A stretch of DNA of 37,280 nucleotides from Treponema sp. (GCF_017430385.1 NZ_JAFRNB010000128.1:71690-108969), one strand, 5' to 3'. Positions 1 to 8,582 are shown, counted from the stretch's first letter. The notes: a model not told the origin generated them from the sequence alone. Translations and numbers: made by a program.

Positions 1-1127
1 TTACCTTTCTGGATTTCCTCTGCCGAAGCCGTAAGGTGGCGCAACGGTTTGGAAATTACGAAGCGCGCGAAAGTGAGGATGAATATAATGGAAATAAAGA
101 GGACTATACCCATGAGGTAAAGGTTGTTGCGCCTTGTCGTACGGACGCCCTCAAGAACTGTGTCGAGCGGAACAGTCGTGAGAACTGAGATGTCCGCGAT
201 TGAGATTTTCTGGTATGCGCCGATGAATTTTGCCGGCTTGCCGTTGTCGCCGACTGAATCGAAGATAATCTGGCGGCTTTCCTCGTTGTTCTGGTTTTTC
301 TGCCTCATTTCTACGACGAGAGGGTGATTCCTCATGCTCTGACCGCTGAGAATCCTGTCGTTCTCGCTGTGACACAAAAGGTCGTCAGTGTCGTTTATCA
401 TGAATGTTGAGCTTGTGCTTCCAGTGCCGAGGATGTCAGAGATTGACTCAAGGCTGAAAAGGATGAGGCAGCACTGCTCAAGGCCGCTTTCACGGTATGG
501 AAGGAGAAGGGCAAGAACGCCAATCTGGAAATATGGGGAAGCATTGAGAACGATTGTCTCGCCGTTGCATGCGCGGTCAATGTTTTTTCGGATTTGGGCG
601 ATATATGTGTCCGTGAGGCTTGAATCAATTTCATTTGATGCGAAAAACCTCGTGTTCTTGAGACGGGTGTGAATAGGAAGCGTTGCGCCTGCATTGCCGT
701 AATTCGTGAATACGATGATTTCGGCGATGTCGGAATTGCGCTCGAAAAAGAATGCCTCTGCCTGTTTTGCAAGGGCAGCGTTCTTACCGCCACCAGCCGC
801 GTTGATGAGGTCAAGCAGCTGCAGGACATTTGCACGCACGCTTGAAAGCTCGTTCTGGGCGGTGCTTGCCGAACGGGTGTTGATTGTAAGGTTGTTTTCT
901 TCGGCCGTGATGCGGACATCTTCCGAAACAAAGTAACTGTTAAGGAATGTTACCGTGCCGAGTGAGACAAGTACGATGAACCCGATGATGAGGGCAAGCT
1001 TTACACCTATGGGAAAATTCTTCTGTTTCTTGACTAGATACGGGGGGGGGGTATAATTTAGCTTTACACCTATAGGAAAATTCTTCTGTTTCTTGACTTT
1101 ACTTTGAGTATCTTCACTTTTTAACAT
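1..1127 (-). CDS. HAMP-domain membrane sensor, N-terminal part (adenylate cyclase or chemoreceptor class), partial
   Basis: The gene starts at ATG 1127 and reads without a stop off the left edge (about 375 codons visible). It has a short cytoplasmic N-terminus, TM1 at about residues 44-66 (ALIIGFIVLVSLGTVTF), an extracytoplasmic region of about 265 residues, and TM2 at about 334-356. The start of a HAMP linker follows (VISKPLRHLTASAEEIQKG). The effector domain lies outside the window, so its output is unknown. The N-terminal style (FPIGVKL before TM1, then a DVRITAEENN segment) reminds me of treponemal adenylate cyclase sensors, but a methyl-accepting chemotaxis protein is equally compatible. 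Residues 11-23 (VKKQKNFPIGVKL) are repeated exactly at 32-44, with a Pro-rich linker encoded by a ten-C run between them. No Shine-Dalgarno is evident before the ATG. Confidence 0.8.
   Translation of the reverse strand, partial: MLKSEDTQSKVKKQKNFPIGVKLNYTPPPYLVKKQKNFPIGVKLALIIGFIVLVSLGTVTFLNSYFVSEDVRITAEENNLTINTRSASTAQNELSSVRANVLQLLDLINAAGGGKNAALAKQAEAFFFERNSDIAEIIVFTNYGNAGATLPIHTRLKNTRFFASNEIDSSLTDTYIAQIRKNIDRACNGETIVLNASPYFQIGVLALLLPYRESGLEQCCLILFSLESISDILGTGSTSSTFMINDTDDLLCHSENDRILSGQSMRNHPLVVEMRQKNQNNEESRQIIFDSVGDNGKPAKFIGAYQKISIADISVLTTVPLDTVLEGVRTTRRNNLYLMGIVLFISIIFILTFARFVISKPLRHLTASAEEIQKG
997..1098 (-). repeat. 39-bp direct repeat (63-bp period) flanking a 10-G/C homopolymer
   Basis: Positions 997-1035 and 1060-1098 are identical except for one base. 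The period of 63 bp equals 21 codons, so the sensor frame is preserved. Between the copies, 1042-1051 is ten G on the plus strand (ten C in the coding strand, read as ACC CCC CCC CCG). With ten C the gene is in frame. Loss or gain of one base would end translation before TM1. The duplication plus homopolymer looks recent because the two copies have hardly diverged. Confidence 0.9.
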
Positions 1128-1135
1128 ATCAAACC

Positions 1136-1165
1136 ATTATAACGCATAAGATTAAAAAAACACAA
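1136..1165 (-). promoter_or_regulatory. Candidate sigma70-type promoter for the HAMP sensor
   Basis: Reading the minus strand, a perfect TATAAT (1141-1136) lies 18 bases after TTGTGT (1165-1160). The predicted transcript would start around 1129, almost at the ATG at 1127, so translation would be leaderless. That fits the absence of a ribosome-binding site, but the promoter may also be fortuitous in this AT-rich gap. Confidence 0.35.
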
Positions 1166-1212
1166 TTACTACATAGATTTTTCAGTTTTTTTTGCGATAT
1201 AGTTTTAATAGT

Positions 1213-1307
1213 ATGAAAAAGTCAAAGTTCCTTTTGTTTGTCATATCAGTTCTCTCCGTTTTTTTATGATTACTTCTTGTATCGGTAGTTTTCAAGATTC
1301 AGTTTAA
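1213..1307 (+). pseudogene. Remnant lipoprotein leader with frameshift in a T7 run
   Basis: ATG 1213 opens a typical signal sequence (MKKSKFLLFVISVLSVF) that hits TGA at 1267. If the T7 run at 1259-1265 had eight T, the frame would continue into MITSCIGSFQDSV and stop at 1305-1307, giving a lipobox-like ITSC. No mature domain follows, so this is either a decayed gene truncated to its leader or a chance signal-like ORF. It has no clear Shine-Dalgarno, and its end overlaps the end of the converging xseA. Confidence 0.35.
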
Positions 1308-2503
1308 TCCACCGTGGCAAAAATTTTGCCCTGGGCTGGGGTGATTTCAAGCCTTGTGCCTGTTGCGGCCTCTAGTGGACTCCTTACAATCTTTCCGTCG
1401 GCGGTGCGCACCATTGAGTAGCCTCGGTTTAGGATTGTCTGCGGGCTTGCCTGCTCCAGAATGTGTACGCTCTGCTGGATAATCTGCCTTGTGTCCTTGA
1501 TTTTTTGGTTCATCGACTCAATCATGGCTTCCCTTGCGTTTTCGAGGCGGTTCAAAAGCGGCTGCTCGATTGAGCGGAAGCGCACTTCCATATTCCCAAC
1601 ATCAAAAGACTTAATCATCAGTTTGAGCCTTTCAACCTTGCTTGTAATCTGATTGTAAAATTCTTCTTTATAGGCTGCCAGCCCTTGCAAAATGTCGCTC
1701 TGTTTTGGGACGACAAGCTCGGCTGCTGCAGAAGGTGTGGGGGCACGCATGTCTGCTGCATAATCGCTGAGGCTCCAGTCAATTTCATGTCCGACCGCGC
1801 TCACCACAGGAATTTTGGAATCAGCAATCGCACGGACTACAACTTCTTCGCTGAATGGAAGCAAATCTTCGAGAGAACCTCCTCCTCGGCCTACGATAAG
1901 AACATCACACAAATTAAAATCATTCGCCGTTTTGACCATGTTTGCGATTGTAATGGCAGCTCCATCTCCCTGAACGAGTGCCGGAAGAATCACGACATCA
2001 ACGCCTGGGTTTCGCCTTTTTGTAATCTGCAAAATATCCCGCAATGCGGCTCCAGTGGGGCTTGTTACGATGCCGATTCGCTTTGAAAATCGTGGAATTG
2101 GCTTTTTGCGCTCAGAATTGAAAAGACCTTCGGCAGCAAGCTTTCTTTTGCGTTCTTCAAGAATCTGAAGAATGTTTCCGGCTCCCGCAATTTCCATTTT
2201 GTTTATGATAATCTGATAATTTCCTCGCGGTGCATAGACCGAAATAGAGCCTGTGCATTTGACCTTCATTCCGTCTTTTGGCACAAATCCGAGGCTCATG
2301 GCGCGGCCACGGAACATTACGGCACTAATCTGTGCGCCTTCGTCCTTCAAAGTAAAGTAAAGATGACCGCTTGCGTTGGGGCGGTAGTTTGAAATTTCGC
2401 CCTCCAAAGTGATGTTTGAGAAAGTTCCTTCTAAGATTTCGCGGATTAAAGATGTGAGATTTGAGACTGTAAAAACTGTGTCTTTCGGAAAAAGCTCGGC
2501 CAT
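1304..2503 (-). CDS. xseA: Exodeoxyribonuclease VII large subunit
   Basis: The 399-residue protein is the catalytic subunit of exonuclease VII, which degrades single-stranded DNA to oligonucleotides in the cytoplasm. It has an N-terminal OB-fold (about 10-115, including LEGEISNYRPNASGHLYF). The central nuclease domain shows family motifs GIVTSPTGA (144-152), GRGGGSLEDL (205-214), VGHEIDW (237-243) and RAPTPSAAAE (253-262). A long helical region follows (about 265-345), then the C-terminal ILNRGYSMVR element. Length is normal for a compact family member. No xseB small subunit is seen next to it. An AGAGGA stretch sits unusually close to the ATG, so the start carries some doubt, though the N-terminal alignment to the OB-fold supports it. 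Confidence 0.97.
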   Translation of the reverse strand: MAELFPKDTVFTVSNLTSLIREILEGTFSNITLEGEISNYRPNASGHLYFTLKDEGAQISAVMFRGRAMSLGFVPKDGMKVKCTGSISVYAPRGNYQIIINKMEIAGAGNILQILEERKRKLAAEGLFNSERKKPIPRFSKRIGIVTSPTGAALRDILQITKRRNPGVDVVILPALVQGDGAAITIANMVKTANDFNLCDVLIVGRGGGSLEDLLPFSEEVVVRAIADSKIPVVSAVGHEIDWSLSDYAADMRAPTPSAAAELVVPKQSDILQGLAAYKEEFYNQITSKVERLKLMIKSFDVGNMEVRFRSIEQPLLNRLENAREAMIESMNQKIKDTRQIIQQSVHILEQASPQTILNRGYSMVRTADGKIVRSPLEAATGTRLEITPAQGKIFATVD

Positions 2504-2636
2504 ATCCTCTGAATTATATAGAAAATTCCAAAAAAAAGCATAAATTTCGCAATTTTTTTCACTTTTTTTTCAAACAGACTGCCAAAAATGAAAAAATTTT
2601 GGAAATACATATATATAAAAAAATGGAGGTACTTTT

Positions 2637-4652
2637 GTGATTCTAAAAAAATTGCGGTATTGGATTTCGGCTGTGCTTTTTGCGTCGTTCCTTTGCGTTC
2701 CCGCTAAAAAAATCTGTGCGGAGGAAGCTTATGAATTCGTGAGCCGTGACATTCATGAGATTCTTTACGCTCTTTCCCTTTACACCGGGCTTTCGATTTC
2801 TGCCGACGACACTGTTTCGGGCAAGGCAGATTTTCGCTGCACAGGCGAAAATTTCGATGAGTCTTTTGAGGCTTTCTTGCTTCAGTCAAGGCTTTATGTC
2901 GAGAAGAGTGAGAACCGCTGGACTGTCAGCCGCGTGAGGATTCAGAAAAACAATGATTTGTACTCGCTGGATGCTTTCGATGTCAGCCCTGTTCAGCTTT
3001 TTGAGAAGATTGCGATTGCAACAGGCTTCTGCGTCACTTACGATTCACTTCCTTCTGTGAAGGTGAGCCTGCACACAGGTTTCTGTAAGTCTGAGGAAAT
3101 TTTGAAGCGGATTACCGGGCTTTGCATGGGATTTTCGCTCGAAAAGGAGCAGGAAAAATCTTTCCATGTGTCGCGGAACAGCTCGGCTCAGGCTCAGGGG
3201 GCTGGGAACGGAAAGGCTTTGTTCGCATTGAATGACGGCAAGTGGTTCGTTGATGTGCAGAATACGCCACTTTCTGTTGCGGTGGAAAAATTTTTCAGCG
3301 AGGCGGGCAAGGAATTCTGCTTCTTGCTTTCGAATGAGCAGAAAATCATGCGGGCAAGCTTTACGGCGGATGATTTTGACGAGGCTCTTTCGCTTCTGTG
3401 CGTTCAGGCAGGGGCGGAATTTGTCGTGCGCGAAGGAGTTTATTTCCTGAAAGCCTCGAAAAACAAGAATCTTTTTGCTCAGGCGGGCAAAAAATGGCGG
3501 AAACAGGAACTTAAATTTTTGAAAAACACGGACTGCATTTCTTTGCTCTCAAAGCGTTTCCCGGAGATTGAGTGCATGTCGGTCTCTGACGGAAGTTTTT
3601 TGTTCCTTTGTGATGATGAGGAGCTTGGGGCGGTTAAGGATTTTGTTTCCGAAATCGATTCGAAAAATCACAGCAGGATTGTCAATCTGAAATATATCAG
3701 GACTGAGGATTTTATGGCTCATCTTCCTCCGTTTCTGGAAAAATCTTCAATCAGCGATACCGGGCATGGTGACAGCTTTTTCTTTACAGGCTCGGATGCG
3801 GCTTACGAAAGGCTGATTGAGGAGCTGGCTGTTCTGGACAGGCCTGTTTCTCGCGTGAGATACGACCTTCTGATTATGCAGTATCAGTCCACGAAGGACA
3901 CGGAATGGAATCCGCGGTTTAAGGCCGGACGGGTGAAACTTGGTGACATGAATGATGGTGCCGTTCAGCTTGGAAGCGTCCTGAACCTTAACCTTGATGT
4001 CGTCGGCGCGTTCGGGCTTCATTTTGCCGGGGAACTTCAGACGGCTATTTCTGAATCCCGCGCGAAGGTCTTTGCCGACACGACTTTGAACGGTGTGAGC
4101 GGAAAACCGATTAACTTCCAGAATACGAACACTTACCGCTACCGTGACAACAATCTTGATCCTGAGACTGGGGAGCCGATTTATTCGGGCGTTACGAAGG
4201 AAATAATTTCCGGCCTCAAGCTTGAAGTGACAGGAACTGTGACTGGAGACGGAATGATTACCAGCAGAATCACGGCAAGCGTATCAAGGCAGGGGACTGA
4301 TTTGTCTACCACCACCGGGAATCCGCCTCCGACGAGCGAAAAAGTGATTACGACTGAGGTGCGGGCAAAATCCGGGGAGCCTGTAGTTCTGAGCGGATTG
4401 GTTCAGGAAGAGGCGAACGAAAATGTTTCGCGCATCCCGCTGATTTCAAGAATTCCTTTGATTGGAAGACTTTTTAAGGCTGAGGAAAAATCCGCGGAGA
4501 AGACGGAGCTTGTGATTTACCTTCTTCCAAGCGCGGAAATCTTCGGGGCGGAGAAAAAAGATGAGCAGAGAAAGGCCGGGCTAAAAAAACGGTTGTCAGA
4601 AGCGGCTGAAAATGCTGTGAAAAAACTTAGTGAAAATGGAGCGAAAAAATGA
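2637..4652 (+). CDS. gspD: Type II secretion system secretin (GspD-like)
   Basis: This 671-residue protein is predicted to form the outer-membrane pore of a type II secretion-like system. A GTG start at 2637 is preceded by GGAGG at 2625-2629. A signal peptide ends near residue 28 (KKICA/EE). Three N0/STN-like modules appear in tandem (about 30-100, 107-180, 202-270). Two secretin N-domain-like segments follow (about 290-341 and 347-403), then the C-terminal secretin beta domain (about 404-640). The latter has VRAKSGEPVVLSGL and the hallmark SRIPLISRIPLIGRLF, followed by TELVIYLLP. The highly charged tail resembles a pilotin-binding S domain. Usual GspD has a single N0, so the repeated modules are unusual. 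It opens the ten-gene operon and its stop overlaps the next start (ATGA). Confidence 0.9.
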   Translation: MILKKLRYWISAVLFASFLCVPAKKICAEEAYEFVSRDIHEILYALSLYTGLSISADDTVSGKADFRCTGENFDESFEAFLLQSRLYVEKSENRWTVSRVRIQKNNDLYSLDAFDVSPVQLFEKIAIATGFCVTYDSLPSVKVSLHTGFCKSEEILKRITGLCMGFSLEKEQEKSFHVSRNSSAQAQGAGNGKALFALNDGKWFVDVQNTPLSVAVEKFFSEAGKEFCFLLSNEQKIMRASFTADDFDEALSLLCVQAGAEFVVREGVYFLKASKNKNLFAQAGKKWRKQELKFLKNTDCISLLSKRFPEIECMSVSDGSFLFLCDDEELGAVKDFVSEIDSKNHSRIVNLKYIRTEDFMAHLPPFLEKSSISDTGHGDSFFFTGSDAAYERLIEELAVLDRPVSRVRYDLLIMQYQSTKDTEWNPRFKAGRVKLGDMNDGAVQLGSVLNLNLDVVGAFGLHFAGELQTAISESRAKVFADTTLNGVSGKPINFQNTNTYRYRDNNLDPETGEPIYSGVTKEIISGLKLEVTGTVTGDGMITSRITASVSRQGTDLSTTTGNPPPTSEKVITTEVRAKSGEPVVLSGLVQEEANENVSRIPLISRIPLIGRLFKAEEKSAEKTELVIYLLPSAEIFGAEKKDEQRKAGLKKRLSEAAENAVKKLSENGAKK

Positions 4653-5812
4653 GCGGAAAGTTTGATTTGTCCGTAACTTTCAGCCTTTACAACGGGGCTG
4701 TTGTGCTTGAGAGCGGAGAAAATCTTGTTCGGATTGGACTGACTGATATCGATAACGAGGAGCTTAAGAAAAAACTTGAAAAATCTGTGCGCCAGTTCGG
4801 GAATCAGAGATGCGATTTCGTTGCAATTGATGATGAAAAACTGCGTCACGAGATTTCACTTCGCTATGGTGAAAGCCCGCGTGAGAACGAGAGGATGAAC
4901 GAAGGAAGCGAGGCGGCTATGCTTTTGGACACGCTTCTTTGCGAGGCTTCAAGGAGAGGCGCGACGGACATTCATATAGAAGAAAACCGCGTGCGTTTCA
5001 GAATCTGCGGGATGCTTGAAAGCGTGACGGAACTTTCTTCGGAAAAAAGCCGTGAGCTTATCAGGAGAATCAAGGTGCTTGCGAACCTGAATGTGCTGGA
5101 AAGCAGGCGTGGTCAGGACGGGCAGTTTGTGTTTTCGGATGGGAATCAGGTTTTTGTGCGGGTGTCATGTATTCCTTCATTTTCTGGGGCAGGGGCTGCT
5201 GAGAGCGTTGTGCTCAGGCTTCTTAATGTCGCGAGGCTTCCGCTTTCAATCGGGGAGCTGGGATTTTCTGATGAACAGTGCAGGAATCTCAGAGCGGTTC
5301 TTGTGAAGGAGCAGGGGCTGGTGCTCATCTGCGGGGCTACAGGCAGCGGAAAGTCAACGACGGCGGCTTCTCTTCTTATGGAAGTCGGAAAAATCTTCGG
5401 CTCCAAAAAGAAAATCATCACGATTGAGGATCCGCCGGAATATGTTCTGGACGGCGTGACTCAGATTCATGTTGACGAGAATTGCGGCATGAATTTCGGC
5501 GAGGCATTGCGCTTCATTTTCAGGCAGGATCCGGATGTGATTTTTGTTGGCGAAATCCGTGACTGTGAGACGGCACGAACCGTATTGCAGGCTTCCCTTA
5601 CCGGGCATCTTGTTTTTGCTACGGTTCACACCAGCGGGATTCGGGAGACTGCAATCAGAATGAAGGAGCTTGGAGTTGATTTTTCGGAATTTTCATCAGT
5701 TCTGCAGGCGGTGATTTTTCAGCGGCTGGTCTGCGAATCAGGAAATAAAGTGCGGCTTGAAGCTGAGGTCGTTACCCGAATGAATCAGGTAGGCATGGAG
5801 GAATGTGCATGA
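4649..5812 (+). CDS. gspE: Type II secretion ATPase (GspE-like), short form
   Basis: This cytoplasmic AAA+ motor ATPase of the GspE/PilB family would drive pseudopilus assembly. Visible elements are an N2 domain (about 90-125, RRGATDIHIEENRVRFRI), Walker A GATGSGKSTT (about 229-238), Asp box TIEDPPEYVLDGVTQIHV, Walker B DPDVIFVGEIRD (about 293-304) and His box TGHLVFATVHTSG. At 387 residues it is shorter than typical GspE (about 500). It lacks a complete N1/MshEN domain and shows no CxxC pairs, so the C-terminal zinc module is absent. The start overlaps the secretin stop by four bases, indicating translational coupling. Confidence 0.93.
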   Translation: MSGKFDLSVTFSLYNGAVVLESGENLVRIGLTDIDNEELKKKLEKSVRQFGNQRCDFVAIDDEKLRHEISLRYGESPRENERMNEGSEAAMLLDTLLCEASRRGATDIHIEENRVRFRICGMLESVTELSSEKSRELIRRIKVLANLNVLESRRGQDGQFVFSDGNQVFVRVSCIPSFSGAGAAESVVLRLLNVARLPLSIGELGFSDEQCRNLRAVLVKEQGLVLICGATGSGKSTTAASLLMEVGKIFGSKKKIITIEDPPEYVLDGVTQIHVDENCGMNFGEALRFIFRQDPDVIFVGEIRDCETARTVLQASLTGHLVFATVHTSGIRETAIRMKELGVDFSEFSSVLQAVIFQRLVCESGNKVRLEAEVVTRMNQVGMEECA

Positions 5813-6810
5813 ACGGATTTTTTGATTTTCTTTCGAGGAAAAAAAGACTTGCTTGTTTCACAGAAAGACTTTCTGAACTCGTGTCCAGCGGAATTTCTAT
5901 TCAAAAATCGCTTGAAATCCTGGGGCGAATTTCTTCCACGGACAGAAAACTCGCGGAATTTTGTTCCTCGGTTGGAAAGTCTTTGTGCGGCGGAACGAAA
6001 TTTTCTGTCGCAGTGAGCATGTCGCCTTTGGTTAAGGCTCCGTCCTGGTACATATCGTATATAAGCGTCGCGGAGGAATGTGGGGCTGTTGCCGAAGTTC
6101 TTCTTCATCTCAAAAAACTTCTTTTGCATGAAAGTGAGTCGCTGGAAAAGTTCGTTTCGGCTGTGGCATATCCGTTCTTTGTTGTGATTCTTACGGCTGT
6201 TTCTGGATTCTTTTCGGTGAAGCTCTTGCTTCCTGAGTTTTCGGGGCTTTTTGGGGGTGACGGAAAAACTGCGGCTGAAATTCAGTCTGAGGCAATGAGT
6301 GCAATGATTTACGCGGATTTTGTTCTTTTGGCGGTATTCATTCTTTTTGTGTGGCTGTCGCTGAGAATCCTTCGCGCAAGTCCGTGCCTGAGCGTTCTTA
6401 AGACAATGGATTTCCTTTCCCGACATTCCCTTCCGACGCTTTCTGCCGTGAATTGCGCCTTCGCTTTCTCTGAGAAAGACAGGAAGATTGCGTTCGCCCT
6501 GCTTTCTGTGCGGAACGAGCTTCTTGAGGGAGCGAAAATCGCATCCTGCTTCGGGAAATGCTTTTCTGATGCCGGCTTCAAAAAAGAGGGGCTGCTTCTT
6601 TCGGAGAATCTGTCTCTGTGCGAGCAGACAGGCAGGAATGACGGCTTTAAAAACACGGCTGACTATATTTCGGCCAAAAATGAGCGGACGGAGAAGATTT
6701 TCCTTGCCTCTGTTCAGCCGCTCCTTCTTTTTTTTGCAGCTGCTTACATGACTTTGATTCTGAAAACGGCGTTTCTGCCGTACATCACAAATATTGGAGG
6801 AATTATATGA
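5809..6810 (+). CDS. gspF: Type II secretion inner-membrane platform protein (GspF-like)
   Basis: This polytopic platform protein of the GspF/PilC family would transmit ATPase motion to the pseudopilus. Two T2SSF-like helical domains are separated by hydrophobic segments, one around AVAYPFFVVILTAVSGFF, one around FVLLAVFILFVWLSL and one near the C-terminus (PLLLFFAAAYMTLIL). At 333 residues it is shorter than the usual 400, and the domains are divergent. Assignment leans on topology and on position between ATPase and pseudopilin. Two in-frame ATGs exist (5803, 5809). The second is chosen because GGAGGA at 5797-5802 is correctly spaced from it and it overlaps the upstream stop as ATGA. Confidence 0.85.
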   Translation: MNGFFDFLSRKKRLACFTERLSELVSSGISIQKSLEILGRISSTDRKLAEFCSSVGKSLCGGTKFSVAVSMSPLVKAPSWYISYISVAEECGAVAEVLLHLKKLLLHESESLEKFVSAVAYPFFVVILTAVSGFFSVKLLLPEFSGLFGGDGKTAAEIQSEAMSAMIYADFVLLAVFILFVWLSLRILRASPCLSVLKTMDFLSRHSLPTLSAVNCAFAFSEKDRKIAFALLSVRNELLEGAKIASCFGKCFSDAGFKKEGLLLSENLSLCEQTGRNDGFKNTADYISAKNERTEKIFLASVQPLLLFFAAAYMTLILKTAFLPYITNIGGII

Positions 6811-7289
6811 AAAAAATCACGCGGAAAGACCTCGGAAAACTGAAAAAACGGAAGGATGCAGGATTCACTTTTATTGAGACTCTGGCAGTCCTTGCTGTGA
6901 CGGCAATCCTTACTTCGCAGATTGGTATCGCCGCCCACAAGATGATTCAGAAAGCGCGGGTTGCCTCTGCCAAAGCACAGATTGAGCAGATTAAGCTTTC
7001 GCTTGAGAACTATTTCGCTGATTGCGGACGTTTCCCGACAGAGGAGCAGGGGCTTATGGCTTTGTGGGAGGAGCCGGAGCTTTTTCCTCTGGCGGAAAAC
7101 TGGAACGGCCCTTACACGGACAAGAAAATCTCTGCTGATCCGTGGGGCAGCGAATATGTCTATTTGCTCAAAGGCTCTGCGGACAGCGAGAAACTTCCTA
7201 AAGGCCTTCCGTTCGGAATAATTTCGCTCGGTGCGGACAGGACTGAGGGTGGAAATGGAAATGACAGAGACATTCTTTCCTGGGAATAA
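6807..7289 (+). CDS. gspG: Major pseudopilin (GspG-like)
   Basis: The 160-residue protein has a basic leader and a type III prepilin cleavage site, AG/FTFIETLAVLAVTA, with the Glu at position +5, followed by the long hydrophobic N-terminal helix. The C-terminal half has the GspG pattern: FPTEEQGL, then DPWGSEYVY, then SLGADRTEGGNGNDRDILSW, whose acidic residues match the calcium-binding loop of GspG. It would form the main shaft of the pseudopilus. The start overlaps the gspF stop (ATGA). No prepilin peptidase (GspO) or minor pseudopilins (GspH-K) are in the window, so maturation would need enzymes encoded elsewhere. Confidence 0.95.
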   Translation: MKKITRKDLGKLKKRKDAGFTFIETLAVLAVTAILTSQIGIAAHKMIQKARVASAKAQIEQIKLSLENYFADCGRFPTEEQGLMALWEEPELFPLAENWNGPYTDKKISADPWGSEYVYLLKGSADSEKLPKGLPFGIISLGADRTEGGNGNDRDILSWE

Positions 7290-7316
7290 AAAAATTGATT
7301 TTTAAGGAGGATTATT

Positions 7317-8582
7317 ATGAAAGAATTTTTTAGAAAAACTATGGTAAGAAGCGCGGACTATGAGCTTTACAGGATTTTCCTTCCGTGGAGATTCGCTTTT
7401 TCCAGGCGCAGAAATTTCATCATCAGCGAGCTGGAGAAAATGCACCCGCGATTTTCCGGGAACTGCTGCTATGACACGAAATATTGTGTTGAGCGCAAGA
7501 ATCTCTTGGCCGAGGTCGTTGTGATGGAAAAAGCGAGCCTTGCCGCTTACAAGAGTTCTGGCGGCGCGCTTTATCTTGAGGGACAGGCAAAAAGGAGCGT
7601 GTTTTCCTGGAGAACGAATACAATCAGATTCCTCGCACTCTTTCTGATTGTTCTCGCCGCACTTCTTTCATTCAGAATCGCAAAATCTGTGCTTTTTGCG
7701 CAAAAGTCGGCGGATGAAGTCTATCTGCAGATTGCGGAAGATGCCGCCACAAAGCCTGAGGTGGAGAACAATGCAGACATTAATATAGGAGAAAAATCAT
7801 CTTCTTCTGTTGAGAATTTGCTTTCATCGGTATTTTTGTCCGTAAGCTCTCATGGCGGAAAAATCTCATCGTTCTCATACAGAAAAAATGATTTGATTTC
7901 AAAAGCGCATGGTGGCGGGGTCTGCTCGTTTTCAGTTTACGGCTGCAACTGCGAGGATGTCGCTAATGCTCAGTATTGCGTGGTTTCGTTTAAGGACAAT
8001 GAGCCTCGCTTTGAGATGGTGCTTCCTTTTACGGAGAGTGATTCTCTAATGGAACTTCCTTTGCGAAAAAATTCTTTTGAGGAGGAAATTTCCTTCGTTG
8101 TCGGAATAAGAAAAGGTCTCCGGGATTTGGGGGCGGTCTTTGACAAGGAGCATAACGGCGATGACTGCGTGGAATTCAGTTTCTTTGCAAGGCGGGAAAT
8201 CCTTTACTCATGCCTGAAAACTGCCGGACTTGTGGCAGAGAAAGCCGGCTGGGCAGAAAAACTCGTGTCAGTTTCTGAGAACGGCGGAATGTGCAAGGTT
8301 CAGCTTTCCTTCCTTAAAAATACTTTGCGGGATAGTTTCAGCCCGGTCCTGCTTGCGGCTCAGTATGCGTATCTTTTCGGTTCAGAGCCTAAACTTGCTA
8401 AAAAAGAGCAGAAACTGTTCCAGGCAGGGGCTTCGCGTTCCGGGGCAGTCAAGGCTTCCGAAAAATCTTTGCTCAAAAATAAAATCGGTGAAATCAAAAA
8501 AGACGGCTCTGTTTTTATCTGCTACAGGAATATGGACGGCCGTATGGCTTTTGAGAAAAAGGAGTCTGTGAATGCGAACTAA
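7317..8582 (+). CDS. Bitopic membrane protein of the secretion operon, unknown function
   Basis: I do not recognise a family. A strong Shine-Dalgarno AAGGAGG (7304-7310) precedes ATG 7317. The 421-residue protein has a basic cytoplasmic segment of about 100 residues, one transmembrane helix at about 102-124 (IRFLALFLIVLAALLSF), and a large periplasmic part. It ends in a Lys-rich tail. The topology (cytoplasmic N-terminus, one helix, periplasmic C-terminus) and the position directly after gspG match where GspL/GspM or PilN/PilO-type assembly proteins sit. No actin-like GspL cytoplasmic domain is present, so this is only a positional inference. The next gene overlaps its end by 11 bases. Confidence 0.75.
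   Translation: MKEFFRKTMVRSADYELYRIFLPWRFAFSRRRNFIISELEKMHPRFSGNCCYDTKYCVERKNLLAEVVVMEKASLAAYKSSGGALYLEGQAKRSVFSWRTNTIRFLALFLIVLAALLSFRIAKSVLFAQKSADEVYLQIAEDAATKPEVENNADINIGEKSSSSVENLLSSVFLSVSSHGGKISSFSYRKNDLISKAHGGGVCSFSVYGCNCEDVANAQYCVVSFKDNEPRFEMVLPFTESDSLMELPLRKNSFEEEISFVVGIRKGLRDLGAVFDKEHNGDDCVEFSFFARREILYSCLKTAGLVAEKAGWAEKLVSVSENGGMCKVQLSFLKNTLRDSFSPVLLAAQYAYLFGSEPKLAKKEQKLFQAGASRSGAVKASEKSLLKNKIGEIKKDGSVFICYRNMDGRMAFEKKESVNAN

Noticed and set aside
398-931. 177-residue minus-strand ORF in a second frame of the sensor gene
   Set aside because: The other minus-strand frame encodes a coherent sensor with TM1, TM2 and HAMP; this ORF is Ser/Arg-rich shadow sequence.
5785-6426. 213-residue minus-strand ORF opposite gspF
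   Set aside because: Composition is Arg/Lys/His-rich without domain features, and the opposite strand has a clear, translationally coupled gspF.
7317-8582. Naming the 421-residue protein GspL
   Set aside because: Topology is compatible, but the actin-like cytoplasmic domain of GspL is absent and no conserved motif is visible.
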